6,852 nt of DNA from Acidobacteriota bacterium (GTDB lineage: Bacteria; Acidobacteriota; Terriglobia; Versatilivoradales; Versatilivoraceae). The notes beneath the pieces are model-generated. The model had not been told where the DNA came from. It made no database searches and saw nothing but the letters and a program-made list of their open reading frames with translations. The first letter of the stretch is position 1, and each line of letters begins with the position of its first letter. Shown piece by piece: positions 1 through 5,711 of this stretch. The position numbers and the translations under genes were made by a program. The stretch lies in contig JAPPFQ010000347.1 in NCBI GenBank assembly GCA_028875135.1, positions 1 through 6,852 on the forward strand. The letters are read 5' to 3'.

Positions 1-1
1 G

Positions 2-1366
2 ACCTCCATCAAGCATGCCGGCGTTCCCTGGGAGCTCGGCCTGGCGGAAACCCAGCAGACGCTGGTGCTCAACGACCTGCGGGGCCGCATCGTCGTTCAG
101 ACCGACGGCCAGCTCAAGACCGGCCGGGACGTGGCCGTGGCCACCCTACTGGGAGCCGAGGAGTATGGCTGCGCCACGGCTCCGCTGGTGGCTTCCGGGT
201 GCATCATGATGCGCAAGTGCCATCTCAACACCTGTCCGGTGGGGGTCGCCACCCAAGACCCGGTGCTGCGCCGCAAGTTCGCCGGCAAGCCCGAATACGT
301 CATCAACTTCTTCACCTTCGTGGCCGAGGAACTGCGGGAGATCATGGCGGATATGGGCTTTCGCAGGGTGGAGGACATGGTGGGCCGGTCCGATCGCCTG
401 GACGTGACCGACGCGGTCGAGCACTGGAAGGCCATGGGGCTGGACTTTACCCGCATCTTCTACAGGCCCCAGGTTCCGGAGCGAATCGCCACCCACAAGA
501 TCCAGGAGCAGGACCACGGCCTGCAGAAGGCGCTGGACCATCGGTTGATTGCCGACTGCCGGGAATCCCTGGAGAAGGGGACCCGCATTTCCCTCAGCTA
601 CCCCATCAGGAACTCCCAGCGTACCGTGGGCACCATGCTGAGCTCGGCCCTGGCAGAGCGCCACGGCAACTCCGGGCTTCCCGAAGATTCCATTCAGGTG
701 GATTTTCGCGGGTCGGCCGGACAGAGCTTCGGGGCTTTTCTGGCGGCCGGAATTACCTTCAGGCTGGCCGGCGACGCCAACGACTACATCGGCAAGGGGT
801 TGTCGGGCGGCAAGTTGATTGTGTCTCCGCCCCGGGAGGCGACCTTCAAGGCCGAGGACAATATCCTCATCGGAAACGTGGTGCTTTACGGCGCCACCGG
901 GGGGCAGGCCTACTTCCGGGGGATGGCCGGGGAGCGGTTTGCGGTGCGCAACAGCGGCGCCCGGGCGGTGGTGGAAGGGGTGGGGGACCACGGATGCGAG
1001 TACATGACCGGCGGGGTGGCGGTGGTGCTGGGCGAGACCGGGCGCAACTTTGCCGCCGGAATGAGCGGAGGCATCGCCTTCGTGCTGGACGAGTCGGGAC
1101 ACTTCAGCCGGAACTGCAACCACAGCATGGTGGATCTGGAGCCGGTGGTGGAGCCCGCTGACCTGGAGACCCTCAAGGGGATGATCTCCAGGCACCGGAG
1201 CTATACGGGGAGTGCGGTTGCGGAAAGAGTGTTGCGAAATTGGGAGGGGTTGCTGCCCAAGTTCGTGAAGGTGATGCCCGTGGATTACCGGAGAGTCCTT
1301 CAAGGGCTGGAAAAGGCCCGGGCTGCCGAGGCCGACCGCGAGCAGACCCCGGCCCTGTCGCGTTAG
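2..1366 (+). CDS. gltB: Glutamate synthase large subunit, C-terminal part (5' end outside window)
   Basis: This is the large (alpha) subunit of glutamate synthase, which converts 2-oxoglutarate and glutamine-derived ammonia to glutamate on FMN in the cytoplasm. The frame is open from base 2 with no start, so the visible 454 residues are the C-terminal third of a protein that is usually about 1500 residues long. The amidotransferase and central domains lie outside the window. The sequence begins in the FMN-binding synthase barrel (TSIKHAGVPWELGLAETQ, then QTDGQLKTGRD). The 3Fe-4S cluster cysteines follow at visible residues 67, 73 and 78 (C-x5-C-x4-C within GCIMMRKCHLNTCPVG), the spacing known for this family. 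From about residue 215 to 400 lies the glycine-rich GXGXG beta-helix domain (GSAGQSFGAF, GGKLIVSPP, GATGG, GVGDHGCEYMTGG). No frameshift is visible. It reads into gltD, its partner subunit, 97 bases downstream, so the two are probably one operon. The identification is secure. Confidence 0.97.
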   Translation, partial: TSIKHAGVPWELGLAETQQTLVLNDLRGRIVVQTDGQLKTGRDVAVATLLGAEEYGCATAPLVASGCIMMRKCHLNTCPVGVATQDPVLRRKFAGKPEYVINFFTFVAEELREIMADMGFRRVEDMVGRSDRLDVTDAVEHWKAMGLDFTRIFYRPQVPERIATHKIQEQDHGLQKALDHRLIADCRESLEKGTRISLSYPIRNSQRTVGTMLSSALAERHGNSGLPEDSIQVDFRGSAGQSFGAFLAAGITFRLAGDANDYIGKGLSGGKLIVSPPREATFKAEDNILIGNVVLYGATGGQAYFRGMAGERFAVRNSGARAVVEGVGDHGCEYMTGGVAVVLGETGRNFAAGMSGGIAFVLDESGHFSRNCNHSMVDLEPVVEPADLETLKGMISRHRSYTGSAVAERVLRNWEGLLPKFVKVMPVDYRRVLQGLEKARAAEADREQTPALSR

Positions 1367-1403
1367 CTCAGTCAACGGCAAGACAAATCAGGACCCAGCG
1401 GTT

Positions 1404-1424
1404 CCAGCTCCGGTTCCGGGCTGG
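1404..1424 (+). other. Hairpin between gltB and gltD
   Basis: An inverted repeat in the 97-base gap: CCAGC (1404-1408) pairs with GCTGG (1420-1424), and inside it CCGG (1410-1413) faces CCGG (1416-1419) with one bulged T. No T-run follows, so it is not a convincing intrinsic terminator. It could influence mRNA processing or the ratio of the two subunits, which is inference. In GC-rich DNA such a hairpin may also be chance. Confidence 0.3.
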
Positions 1425-1445
1425 CCGCAGGGTTCCTTTCAGTGG

Positions 1446-1458
1446 CTCCGAGGCGGAG
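1446..1458 (+). promoter_or_regulatory. gltD ribosome binding site inside a small hairpin
   Basis: GGAG at 1455-1458 lies 5 bases before the gltD ATG at 1464 and is the obvious Shine-Dalgarno element. The same bases form the right arm of a hairpin, CTCCG (1446-1450) against CGGAG (1454-1458) with loop AGG. The ribosome site could therefore be partly masked until ribosomes open it. The pairing is seen directly; any control of translation is inference. Confidence 0.45.
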
Positions 1459-1463
1459 AAGCC

Positions 1464-2903
1464 ATGGGAAAAGTGACGGGATTCATGGAAATCGGCCGAA
1501 AGATGGCCCCCCGTCGCCCCGTCGAGGAGCGCCTCAAGGACTGGTTTCAGGTGTACCGGGATCCTGCCGACTCCCTGGTGCAGAGTCAGGGGGCCCGCTG
1601 CATGGATTGCGGCATTCCCTTCTGCCACACCGGTTGTCCTCTGGGCAACATCATTCCGGACTGGAACGACCTGGTCTATCGAAACCGCTGGCAGGAAGCC
1701 ATCCAGGTACTGCACAAGACCAACAACTTCCCCGAGTTTACCGGCTGGGTCTGTCCGGCGCCCTGCGAAGAGGCCTGTGTGCTGGGAATCAACGATAAAC
1801 CGGTCACCATCAAGCAGATCGAAATCAGCATCGTCGAGCATGCCTTCCGTGAAGGCTGGATCAAGCCGACGCCTCCCGCCGTTCGGACCGGGAAAAAGGT
1901 GGCCGTGGTGGGTTCGGGTCCGGCCGGCCTGGCCTGCGCGGACCAGTTGAACAAGGTGGGCCACCGGGTCACCGTGCTCGAACGAGCCGACCGCATCGGG
2001 GGGCTGCTGACCTATGGAATTCCCGATTTCAAGCTGGAGAAGTGGGTGGTGCGGCGCCGCCTCGATCTGTTGCGGGAAGAGGGTGTCCTCTTCAAGACCG
2101 GGGCCAACGTCGGATTCAACGTGGCGGTGGAGGATCTGAGACGCGACTTCGACGCCCTGGTTCTGGCGGGCGGGGCCACCAAGGCCCGAGACCTTCCCGT
2201 ACCGGGCCGGGAGCTGGACGGCATCCACCTGGCCATGGATTACCTGCCGCAGCAGAACCGGCGGGTGGCCGGAGACCGGAAGATTCCGGGTAAGGCCATC
2301 ACCGCCAAGGGCAAGCGAGTGATCATACTGGGCGGCGGGGATACGGGCTCGGACTGCCACGGTACGGCTCTCAGGCAGGGAGCCCGCTCGGTGCATTCCT
2401 GGGAGCTGCTGCCCAAGCCGCCGGCCGAACGGACTGCCTCAATGCCGTGGCCCTACTGGCCGATGATCCTGAGAACTTCCTCTTCCCACGAAGAGGGCGG
2501 CTTTCGGGACTGGAGCGTCAACACCAAGCGGTTTAGCGGCTCCAACGGTCGAGTGGAGAAGCTGCATGCGGTTCGGGTCGAATTCGGAAAGCCCAACCAA
2601 GACGGACGCCGTCCCATGCGGGAAGTGCCGGGAAGCGAGTTCGAGGTCGAGACCGAGCTGGTATTGCTGGCCATGGGCTTCCTGGGACCGGAGTCTGACG
2701 GCATGCTGAAGCAACTGGGGGTCAAGCTGGATGCTCGCGGCAACGTGGAGGCGGATGACGACTACATGAGCAGCCGGCCTGGAGTCTTTGCGGCCGGCGA
2801 CATGCGGCGAGGACAGTCGCTGGTGGTCTGGGCCATCGCCGAAGGCCGCCGGGCCGCTCGCGGCGTGGACCGGTTTCTGATGGGATCGACCGACCTGCCC
2901 TGA
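1464..2903 (+). CDS. gltD: Glutamate synthase small subunit (NADPH), complete
   Basis: This is the small (beta) subunit of glutamate synthase. It oxidises NADPH on FAD and passes electrons through 4Fe-4S clusters to the FMN and 3Fe-4S centre of GltB. The 479 residues match the usual length. The N-terminal ferredoxin-like domain has C46-x2-C49-x4-C54-x3-C58 (ARCMDCGIPFCHTGC) and C97-x3-C101-x3-C105 (VCPAPCEEAC). The FAD-binding Rossmann motif is G150-x-G152-x2-G155 (VAVVGSGPAG), with an acidic residue, E173, ending the second strand. The NADPH motif is G290-x-G292-x2-G295 (VIILGGGDTG). The C-terminal FAD contacts are LLAMGF (401-406) and AAGD (443-446). The ATG at 1464 is preceded by GGAG, and the MGK-TGFME opening is typical of this subfamily. 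The gene follows gltB directly. Similar modules occur in the NADPH-dependent dihydropyrimidine dehydrogenase subunit and in NfnB, but gltB next door settles the assignment. Confidence 0.98.
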   Translation: MGKVTGFMEIGRKMAPRRPVEERLKDWFQVYRDPADSLVQSQGARCMDCGIPFCHTGCPLGNIIPDWNDLVYRNRWQEAIQVLHKTNNFPEFTGWVCPAPCEEACVLGINDKPVTIKQIEISIVEHAFREGWIKPTPPAVRTGKKVAVVGSGPAGLACADQLNKVGHRVTVLERADRIGGLLTYGIPDFKLEKWVVRRRLDLLREEGVLFKTGANVGFNVAVEDLRRDFDALVLAGGATKARDLPVPGRELDGIHLAMDYLPQQNRRVAGDRKIPGKAITAKGKRVIILGGGDTGSDCHGTALRQGARSVHSWELLPKPPAERTASMPWPYWPMILRTSSSHEEGGFRDWSVNTKRFSGSNGRVEKLHAVRVEFGKPNQDGRRPMREVPGSEFEVETELVLLAMGFLGPESDGMLKQLGVKLDARGNVEADDDYMSSRPGVFAAGDMRRGQSLVVWAIAEGRRAARGVDRFLMGSTDLP

Positions 2904-3002
2904 TCGGCCCCCGAGCCGGCCCGACGGCGCAGCCCGATTGCGGGTATTCTCCCTCCGTCCTCCCCGATTCCGGACAACCCCGATTCCCCGGCGCCAGGCC
3001 AT

Positions 3003-3019
3003 TCCCGCCCCCGGCGGGA
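3003..3019 (+). other. Compact GC hairpin between gltD and thyX
   Basis: TCCCGCC (3003-3009) and GGCGGGA (3013-3019) form a perfect 7-base stem with a 3-base CCC loop, 100 bases after the gltD stop and 29 bases before the thyX start. The downstream bases (GAATCCTTCC) contain only two short T pairs, so it lacks a true T-tract. It may end the gltBD transcript or sit in the thyX leader; the sequence does not decide which. Confidence 0.35.
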
Positions 3020-3047
3020 GAATCCTTCCTCGAGGCTACGACTCCTT

Positions 3048-3974
3048 ATGGACAGTAGCGGAAAGATCGAGCGCCTCAGCGTTCCGGCGCTGGATGAAAT
3101 CCTGGGGGAGCCCTTCAAGGTCCTCAATGACGGTTTCATCCGATTGATCGACTACATGGGTTCGGATGAGTCCATCGTGCAGGCGGCCCGGGTCTCCTAC
3201 GGGAAGGGAACCAAGAAGGTCCACCAGGACCGCGGCCTCATTCGATACCTGATGCGGCACCGGCACACCACTCCCTTCGAGATGTGCGAGATCAAGCTGC
3301 ACGTGCGGGTGCCGATGGACTGCTGGCGGCAGTGGATCCGCCACCGAACGGCCAGCGTCAACGAGTACTCGACCCGCTATTCCGAGGCTATCGACTCGGC
3401 CCAATTGACCGGTGACGACCAGTGGCGGGAGCAATCCAGGGGCAACCGGCAGGGCAGCACCGGATTTCTTGCCCGGGAGGTTGGCTCGGAGCTTTCCGAA
3501 GGAGAATCGAGTCTGATTCAGGACAGCCGCCGCCTCTACCGCGAACGACTCGAGGCCGGCGTCGCCAGAGAGCAGGCCCGCAAGGACCTCCCGCTCTCAA
3601 CCTATACCGAGGCCTACTGGAAGATCGACCTCCACAACCTGCTGCACTTCCTGGCCTTGAGAATGGATCCCCACGCCCAGTGGGAGATCCGCAGCTACGC
3701 GACCGTCATCGGCGAACAGATCCTCAGCCGTTGGTGCCCCATTACCTGGGAAGCCTTCCAGGACTACCGCTTTCATTCCACCGCCCTCTCCCGCCGGGAG
3801 CAGCAGATCATCCGCATGCTGGCCGCCGGCCGCCCCGAGCAGGCCAGGGAACTGGCCGCTCAATTCGGGCTTCTCAACTATGACGGACCCCGCCTCAAAC
3901 CCAACCGCGAGCGCAGGGAGCTGGAGGCAAAGCTTCAGTCCCTGAACTTCAAGATTCCCTGGCTGGATGATTAG
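3048..3974 (+). CDS. thyX: FAD-dependent thymidylate synthase ThyX
   Basis: ThyX methylates dUMP to dTMP using methylene-tetrahydrofolate, with FAD and NAD(P)H supplying the reducing power. It replaces the unrelated ThyA in many bacteria. The family signature RHRxxSxNExSxR is intact at residues 98-110 (R98, H99, R100, S103, N105, E106, S108, R110). An earlier conserved block, RYLMRHRHTTPFEM, spans 66-79. The dUMP- and FAD-binding C-terminal half is recognisable in GVAREQARKDLPL (171-183) and in LRMDPHAQWEIRSYA (204-218). At 308 residues it is longer than the roughly 220-residue Thermotoga protein. The extra length includes a serine- and glycine-rich insert at about 120-155 and a charged C-terminal tail (PNRERRELEAKL). 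The ATG at 3048 precedes the conserved core by about 25 residues. Its only purine-rich upstream element, GAGG at 3032-3035, is 12 bases away, so translation initiation may be weak. No thyA or folate gene is visible nearby. Confidence 0.97.
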   Translation: MDSSGKIERLSVPALDEILGEPFKVLNDGFIRLIDYMGSDESIVQAARVSYGKGTKKVHQDRGLIRYLMRHRHTTPFEMCEIKLHVRVPMDCWRQWIRHRTASVNEYSTRYSEAIDSAQLTGDDQWREQSRGNRQGSTGFLAREVGSELSEGESSLIQDSRRLYRERLEAGVAREQARKDLPLSTYTEAYWKIDLHNLLHFLALRMDPHAQWEIRSYATVIGEQILSRWCPITWEAFQDYRFHSTALSRREQQIIRMLAAGRPEQARELAAQFGLLNYDGPRLKPNRERRELEAKLQSLNFKIPWLDD

Positions 3975-3985
3975 CCTCTCCCGAT

Positions 3986-3990
3986 AAGGA
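3986..3990 (+). promoter_or_regulatory. Shine-Dalgarno element AAGGA ahead of two possible starts
   Basis: AAGGA stands 9 bases before the TTG at 4000 that opens the long frame, and only 4 bases before an ATG at 3995 in another frame. The ATG frame encodes just 19 residues and stops at 4052-4054. The spacing favours the TTG start, or a small overlapping leader peptide read from the ATG. A third choice for the long frame, the ATG at 4030, has no purine-rich element before it. Confidence 0.4.
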
Positions 3991-3999
3991 AGCTATGAC

Positions 4000-4668
4000 T
4001 TGGCACAACTCAGGCCCAAGCAAAAGCAAATGTGCGACAAAGATGACATCATAAGAAGTGTCCAAAACTGTCTCGACGGCATGTTGAAGAAGACGGAAGG
4101 GGCCAGTCCGGATCAATTGGAATTACCTTCATGGTGGACAAGACAGACAATGATCGCACTATGCGGTTGGGGCCTCAGGAAGGGATTCCATGTCTGTGCG
4201 TCAAAAATGAAAGATGAGGCAGACATGATAGAGCTTGCACAGAAGTGCGGTGGAATAATCCAAGGCGAATGGCTCAATGACTTCACTTGTTTGGATCACG
4301 ATGATGATGGGTGGTTGAAAAGAATCCCTCTTGTTGCAGAATCCGAATGGAATGACAAAAAGGATGAAATCGAGAAAGACTTTAAAAGGCTCTTGGTGGC
4401 GCGCGCGGATGTCCGGGTAATGGTTTTCAACGGGAATCGGTATCGAACGGATGAATCACGATCGAGCCAGGGGAAAACATCAATCGAATCGGGCGGGCTT
4501 GAGAAATTCACCAAATATATTAATGAGTGCGAGCACACTCAGGCTGGTGATACATATCTTCTTGCTTCTCGTCTACATGAAGGCGAGGGCGGGATATCTG
4601 TAAATCATAGATTCGATTTTTACCGGTTCGACGCACCAAGCACAACTTGGTCTCGACCAGTGCGCTGA
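4000..4668 (+). CDS. Uncharacterised protein, possible PD-(D/E)xK-like fold; AT-richer than neighbours
   Basis: I do not recognise a named family. The frame gives 222 residues from TTG at 4000, or 212 from ATG at 4030 (MCDKDDIIRSVQNCL). No signal peptide or membrane segment is visible. Residues 50-115 alternate predicted helix and strand: a helix (RQTMIALCGWGLRKG), a strand (FHVCAS), then GEWLNDF followed by an acidic HDDDG turn. Next come the hydrophobic strand PLVAESEW, a long helix (DEIEKDFKRLLVARADV) and the strand RVMVFN. An Asp in WLND, Glu-x-Glu in AESEW and a following helix resemble the layout of restriction-endonuclease-like (PD-(D/E)xK) proteins, but the lysine of the classical E-x-K is absent. 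That fold call is inference. Three lines of sequence counted by hand average about 44% GC, against well over 60% in the flanking core genes, which suggests transfer. The gene starts 25 bases after thyX and converges on the toxin-antitoxin genes. A gene is likely; its function is unknown. Confidence 0.65.
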   Translation: MAQLRPKQKQMCDKDDIIRSVQNCLDGMLKKTEGASPDQLELPSWWTRQTMIALCGWGLRKGFHVCASKMKDEADMIELAQKCGGIIQGEWLNDFTCLDHDDDGWLKRIPLVAESEWNDKKDEIEKDFKRLLVARADVRVMVFNGNRYRTDESRSSQGKTSIESGGLEKFTKYINECEHTQAGDTYLLASRLHEGEGGISVNHRFDFYRFDAPSTTWSRPVR

Positions 4669-4862
4669 TCGTGAAATAGGTCACCCGAAAACAGCATAGA
4701 CAAACTCGCTCCTGGCTCAATCGTGCCTTGTGGGTTGCGCGCACGAAGCAGGCAGATTGTGGATCCGTCGCCCTCTACTTGCCAGCGGAGAGGTATAGGT
4801 AGGTGCGATATCTCCAAGCGCCGATTGCCATCAAAACACAGCATTTCCGGCAACCCCGTCAC
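4620..4862 (-). CDS. Possible third gene of the toxin-antitoxin operon, 80 codons, unknown function
   Basis: This GTG-initiated frame overlaps the antitoxin stop by four bases (GTGA at 4862-4859), the arrangement typical of translationally coupled genes. It encodes 80 residues with no motif I recognise. The middle (PIPLRWQVEG, STICLLRARN, GASLSMLFSGDLF) has alternating hydrophobic patterns that would suit a small beta-rich protein. Its last 49 bases overlap the 3' end of the convergent gene at 4000-4668. There is no good Shine-Dalgarno element, only GGA directly abutting the start. Without it, positions 4669-4858 would be a 190-base gap between converging genes. The frame may be real or chance; the start-stop overlap is the main argument in its favour. 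Confidence 0.3.
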   Translation of the reverse strand: MTGLPEMLCFDGNRRLEISHLPIPLRWQVEGDGSTICLLRARNPQGTIEPGASLSMLFSGDLFHDQRTGRDQVVLGASNR

Positions 4863-5191
4863 TCCATGAGTGTCTCAATCTTCGTATCCAGCGCTTGCGC
4901 AATGCGGTTCAAGGCCTTCACCGAGCCGGTCTTGAGACCTCGTTCGATTTCGGAGAGATAGCCATTGGCGAGTCCCGTCTTTTCAGCAAGAGCTCTCAAC
5001 GTCATGCCGCGAAACGCCCGCCAGGCAGCGACAGGGTTCTCCCCGTCCATGATTTTCAGGAAGACGTCGTGCGGGATGCGGCTCCCATCATCGGCTTCCC
5101 TGGCCGCCAACAAATCTTCCAGCTCCTCCTGACGAGCAATCAGGGCGTCGTAGTCCGCCCGACTTAGCGTGACGGTTTCGGTCTCAGACAT
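4859..5191 (-). CDS. XRE-family helix-turn-helix antitoxin
   Basis: This is the antitoxin partner of the toxin encoded just upstream. It is expected to bind the toxin through its N-terminal part and to repress the operon through its C-terminal DNA-binding domain. The 110 residues begin with an acidic, leucine-rich helix (about 10-34: SRADYDALIARQEELEDLL), of a type often used for toxin neutralisation. After a linker comes an XRE/lambda-repressor-type helix-turn-helix at about 63-101 (TLRALAEKTGLANGYLSEIERG, ending SVKALNRIAQALD), with the standard scanning and recognition helices. The ATG at 5191 overlaps the toxin stop by eight bases, and a strong Shine-Dalgarno sequence lies inside the toxin's last codons. 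Toxin-first order with an XRE antitoxin is the HigBA-like arrangement. The subfamily cannot be fixed from sequence reading alone, so no symbol is given. Confidence 0.92.
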   Translation of the reverse strand: MSETETVTLSRADYDALIARQEELEDLLAAREADDGSRIPHDVFLKIMDGENPVAAWRAFRGMTLRALAEKTGLANGYLSEIERGLKTGSVKALNRIAQALDTKIETLME

Positions 5192-5456
5192 AGGCTTCCC
5201 TCCGATGACGAACTCTCAAGACTACCATGATAGTCATGTCGCCGGTCTGGTCCCATGTGAAGATGACGCGATACTTGCCAACCCGTAGCCGACGATACTC
5301 ACTACCGGTCAGAGCGATGACTTGATTGGCAAATGCAGACGGCTTCCGGGCGTACTGCTCGACCTTTGAGATGATTCGCGCACGGTCCGTTATCGCGATG
5401 CGTCTCATGTCCTTTATCGCTCTGGCTGACCACTCTATTTTCCTGACCGGGTTCAT
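5184..5456 (-). CDS. RelE/ParE-family toxin
   Basis: This is a 90-residue basic protein of the RelE/ParE toxin superfamily. Members either cut mRNA on the ribosome (RelE, HigB) or poison gyrase (ParE); this sequence alone does not decide which. Visible family features are the N-terminal strand and helix IEWSARAIKDMRRI (7-20), the middle helix ARIISKVEQYARKP, and the core pair YRRLRVGKYRVIFTW (54-68). The C-terminal strand IMVVLRVRHRREAYV (76-90) carries R81, R83, H84, R85, R86 and Y89. The cluster of C-terminal Arg, His and Tyr is where RelE-type nucleases keep catalytic residues, which leans toward mRNA cleavage, as inference. The ATG at 5456 has only a weak, too-close AGGG in front of it. 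The antitoxin gene follows with an eight-base overlap. The length is normal and the reading frame intact, so the toxin is probably functional. Confidence 0.92.
   Translation of the reverse strand: MNPVRKIEWSARAIKDMRRIAITDRARIISKVEQYARKPSAFANQVIALTGSEYRRLRVGKYRVIFTWDQTGDMTIMVVLRVRHRREAYV
5197..5203 (-). promoter_or_regulatory. Strong antitoxin Shine-Dalgarno inside the toxin 3' end
   Basis: Read on the minus strand, GGAGGGA sits 5 bases before the antitoxin ATG at 5191, inside the toxin codons for Arg-Arg-Glu. It is the best ribosome site in the window, whereas the toxin start has only a poor one. This difference would favour making more antitoxin than toxin, a common need in such operons. 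The match is seen directly; the effect on dosage is inference. Confidence 0.7.
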
Positions 5457-5460
5457 TACC

Positions 5461-5474
5461 CTATGCTCTCATAG
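5461..5474. promoter_or_regulatory. Inverted repeat just upstream of the toxin start, candidate operator
   Basis: CTATG (5461-5465) and CATAG (5470-5474) are inverted around a 4-base CTCT spacer, beginning 4 bases upstream of the toxin ATG. Placement and size suit an operator for the XRE antitoxin, or a hairpin covering the toxin start region in the mRNA. No binding consensus is known to me for this antitoxin. Confidence 0.4.
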
Positions 5475-5493
5475 AGCGAGCACAATTCAAAGG

Positions 5494-5499
5494 ATTATC
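5494..5499 (-). promoter_or_regulatory. Possible -10 box of the toxin-antitoxin operon
   Basis: Read on the minus strand, GATAAT preceded by TG one base before (CTGATAAT) matches five of six bases of TATAAT. It lies 37 bases upstream of the toxin ATG, so transcription would start near 5487 and give a leader of about 30 bases. No good -35 hexamer is found at 16-18 bases. The perfect palindrome at 5504-5517 occupies the -10/-35 spacer instead, where a repressor could act. Confidence 0.3.
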
Positions 5500-5503
5500 A
5501 GTG

Positions 5504-5517
5504 GCCAACCGGTTGGC
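5504..5517. promoter_or_regulatory. Perfect 14-base palindrome upstream of the toxin-antitoxin operon
   Basis: GCCAACCGGTTGGC is a perfect palindrome centred between 5510 and 5511, with its near edge 48 bases upstream of the toxin start and directly upstream of the candidate -10 box. A dimeric helix-turn-helix antitoxin commonly binds such a site to autoregulate its operon. It is unlike the nearer CTATG/CATAG repeat, so at most one of them may be the operator. Confidence 0.4.
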
Positions 5518-5633
5518 TGCCGCGCAGGAATCGGTCGTCGCCCGTCAGATTTTTGAGAGGTCGTCACTCGGAAGGCACCCCGGGAGCGCGGGCGTCCCGC
5601 CCGCACAACACCGGCAAGGGTTTACCCATCTCC

Positions 5634-5647
5634 TCGACCCGGGTCGA
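5634..5647. repeat. Perfect 14-base palindrome inside the inverted-repeat unit
   Basis: TCGACCCGGGTCGA is a perfect palindrome centred between 5640 and 5641. It lies 28 bases inside the left 27-base arm and may be part of a larger folded RNA or a protein-binding site. Its role is unknown. Confidence 0.4.
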
Positions 5648-5662
5648 CCGGCAACGTCGCCA

Positions 5663-5711
5663 GGGCTCTGCTTCGACCGAGCCCATGCCGTTCCCACCGG
5701 CAGGGTGCCGG
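5663..5711. repeat. Two adjacent hairpins inside the inverted-repeat unit
   Basis: GGGCTC (5663-5668) pairs with GAGCCC (5679-5684) around a 10-base loop. CCGGCA (5697-5702) pairs with TGCCGG (5706-5711) around GGG. Both stems are perfect. Together with the arm hairpins and the 5634-5647 palindrome they give the 204-base unit at least five stem-loops, so it could fold into a compact structure whichever strand is transcribed. Confidence 0.4.

Noticed and set aside
199..1161. A 320-codon plus-strand frame inside gltB
   Set aside because: It is an out-of-frame shadow, dominated by Arg, Gly and Pro, and lies wholly within gltB.
146..1381. A 411-codon open frame antisense to gltB
   Set aside because: It is a by-product of high GC at third positions in gltB. 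It is rich in His, Pro and Gly, has no motif, and gltB itself is certain.
1368..2396. A 342-codon open frame antisense to gltD
   Set aside because: It overlaps the well-supported gltD, has no recognisable domain, and its composition is that of a complementary-strand shadow.
2439..3002. A 187-codon minus-strand frame over the gltD 3' end and the following gap
   Set aside because: Most of it is antisense to gltD, and the part over the gap has no motif, ribosome site or conserved pattern.
2904..3047. Riboswitch or tRNA in the gap before thyX
   Set aside because: Only one short hairpin is present. No tRNA-like cloverleaf and no riboswitch core that I recognise could be drawn in 144 bases.
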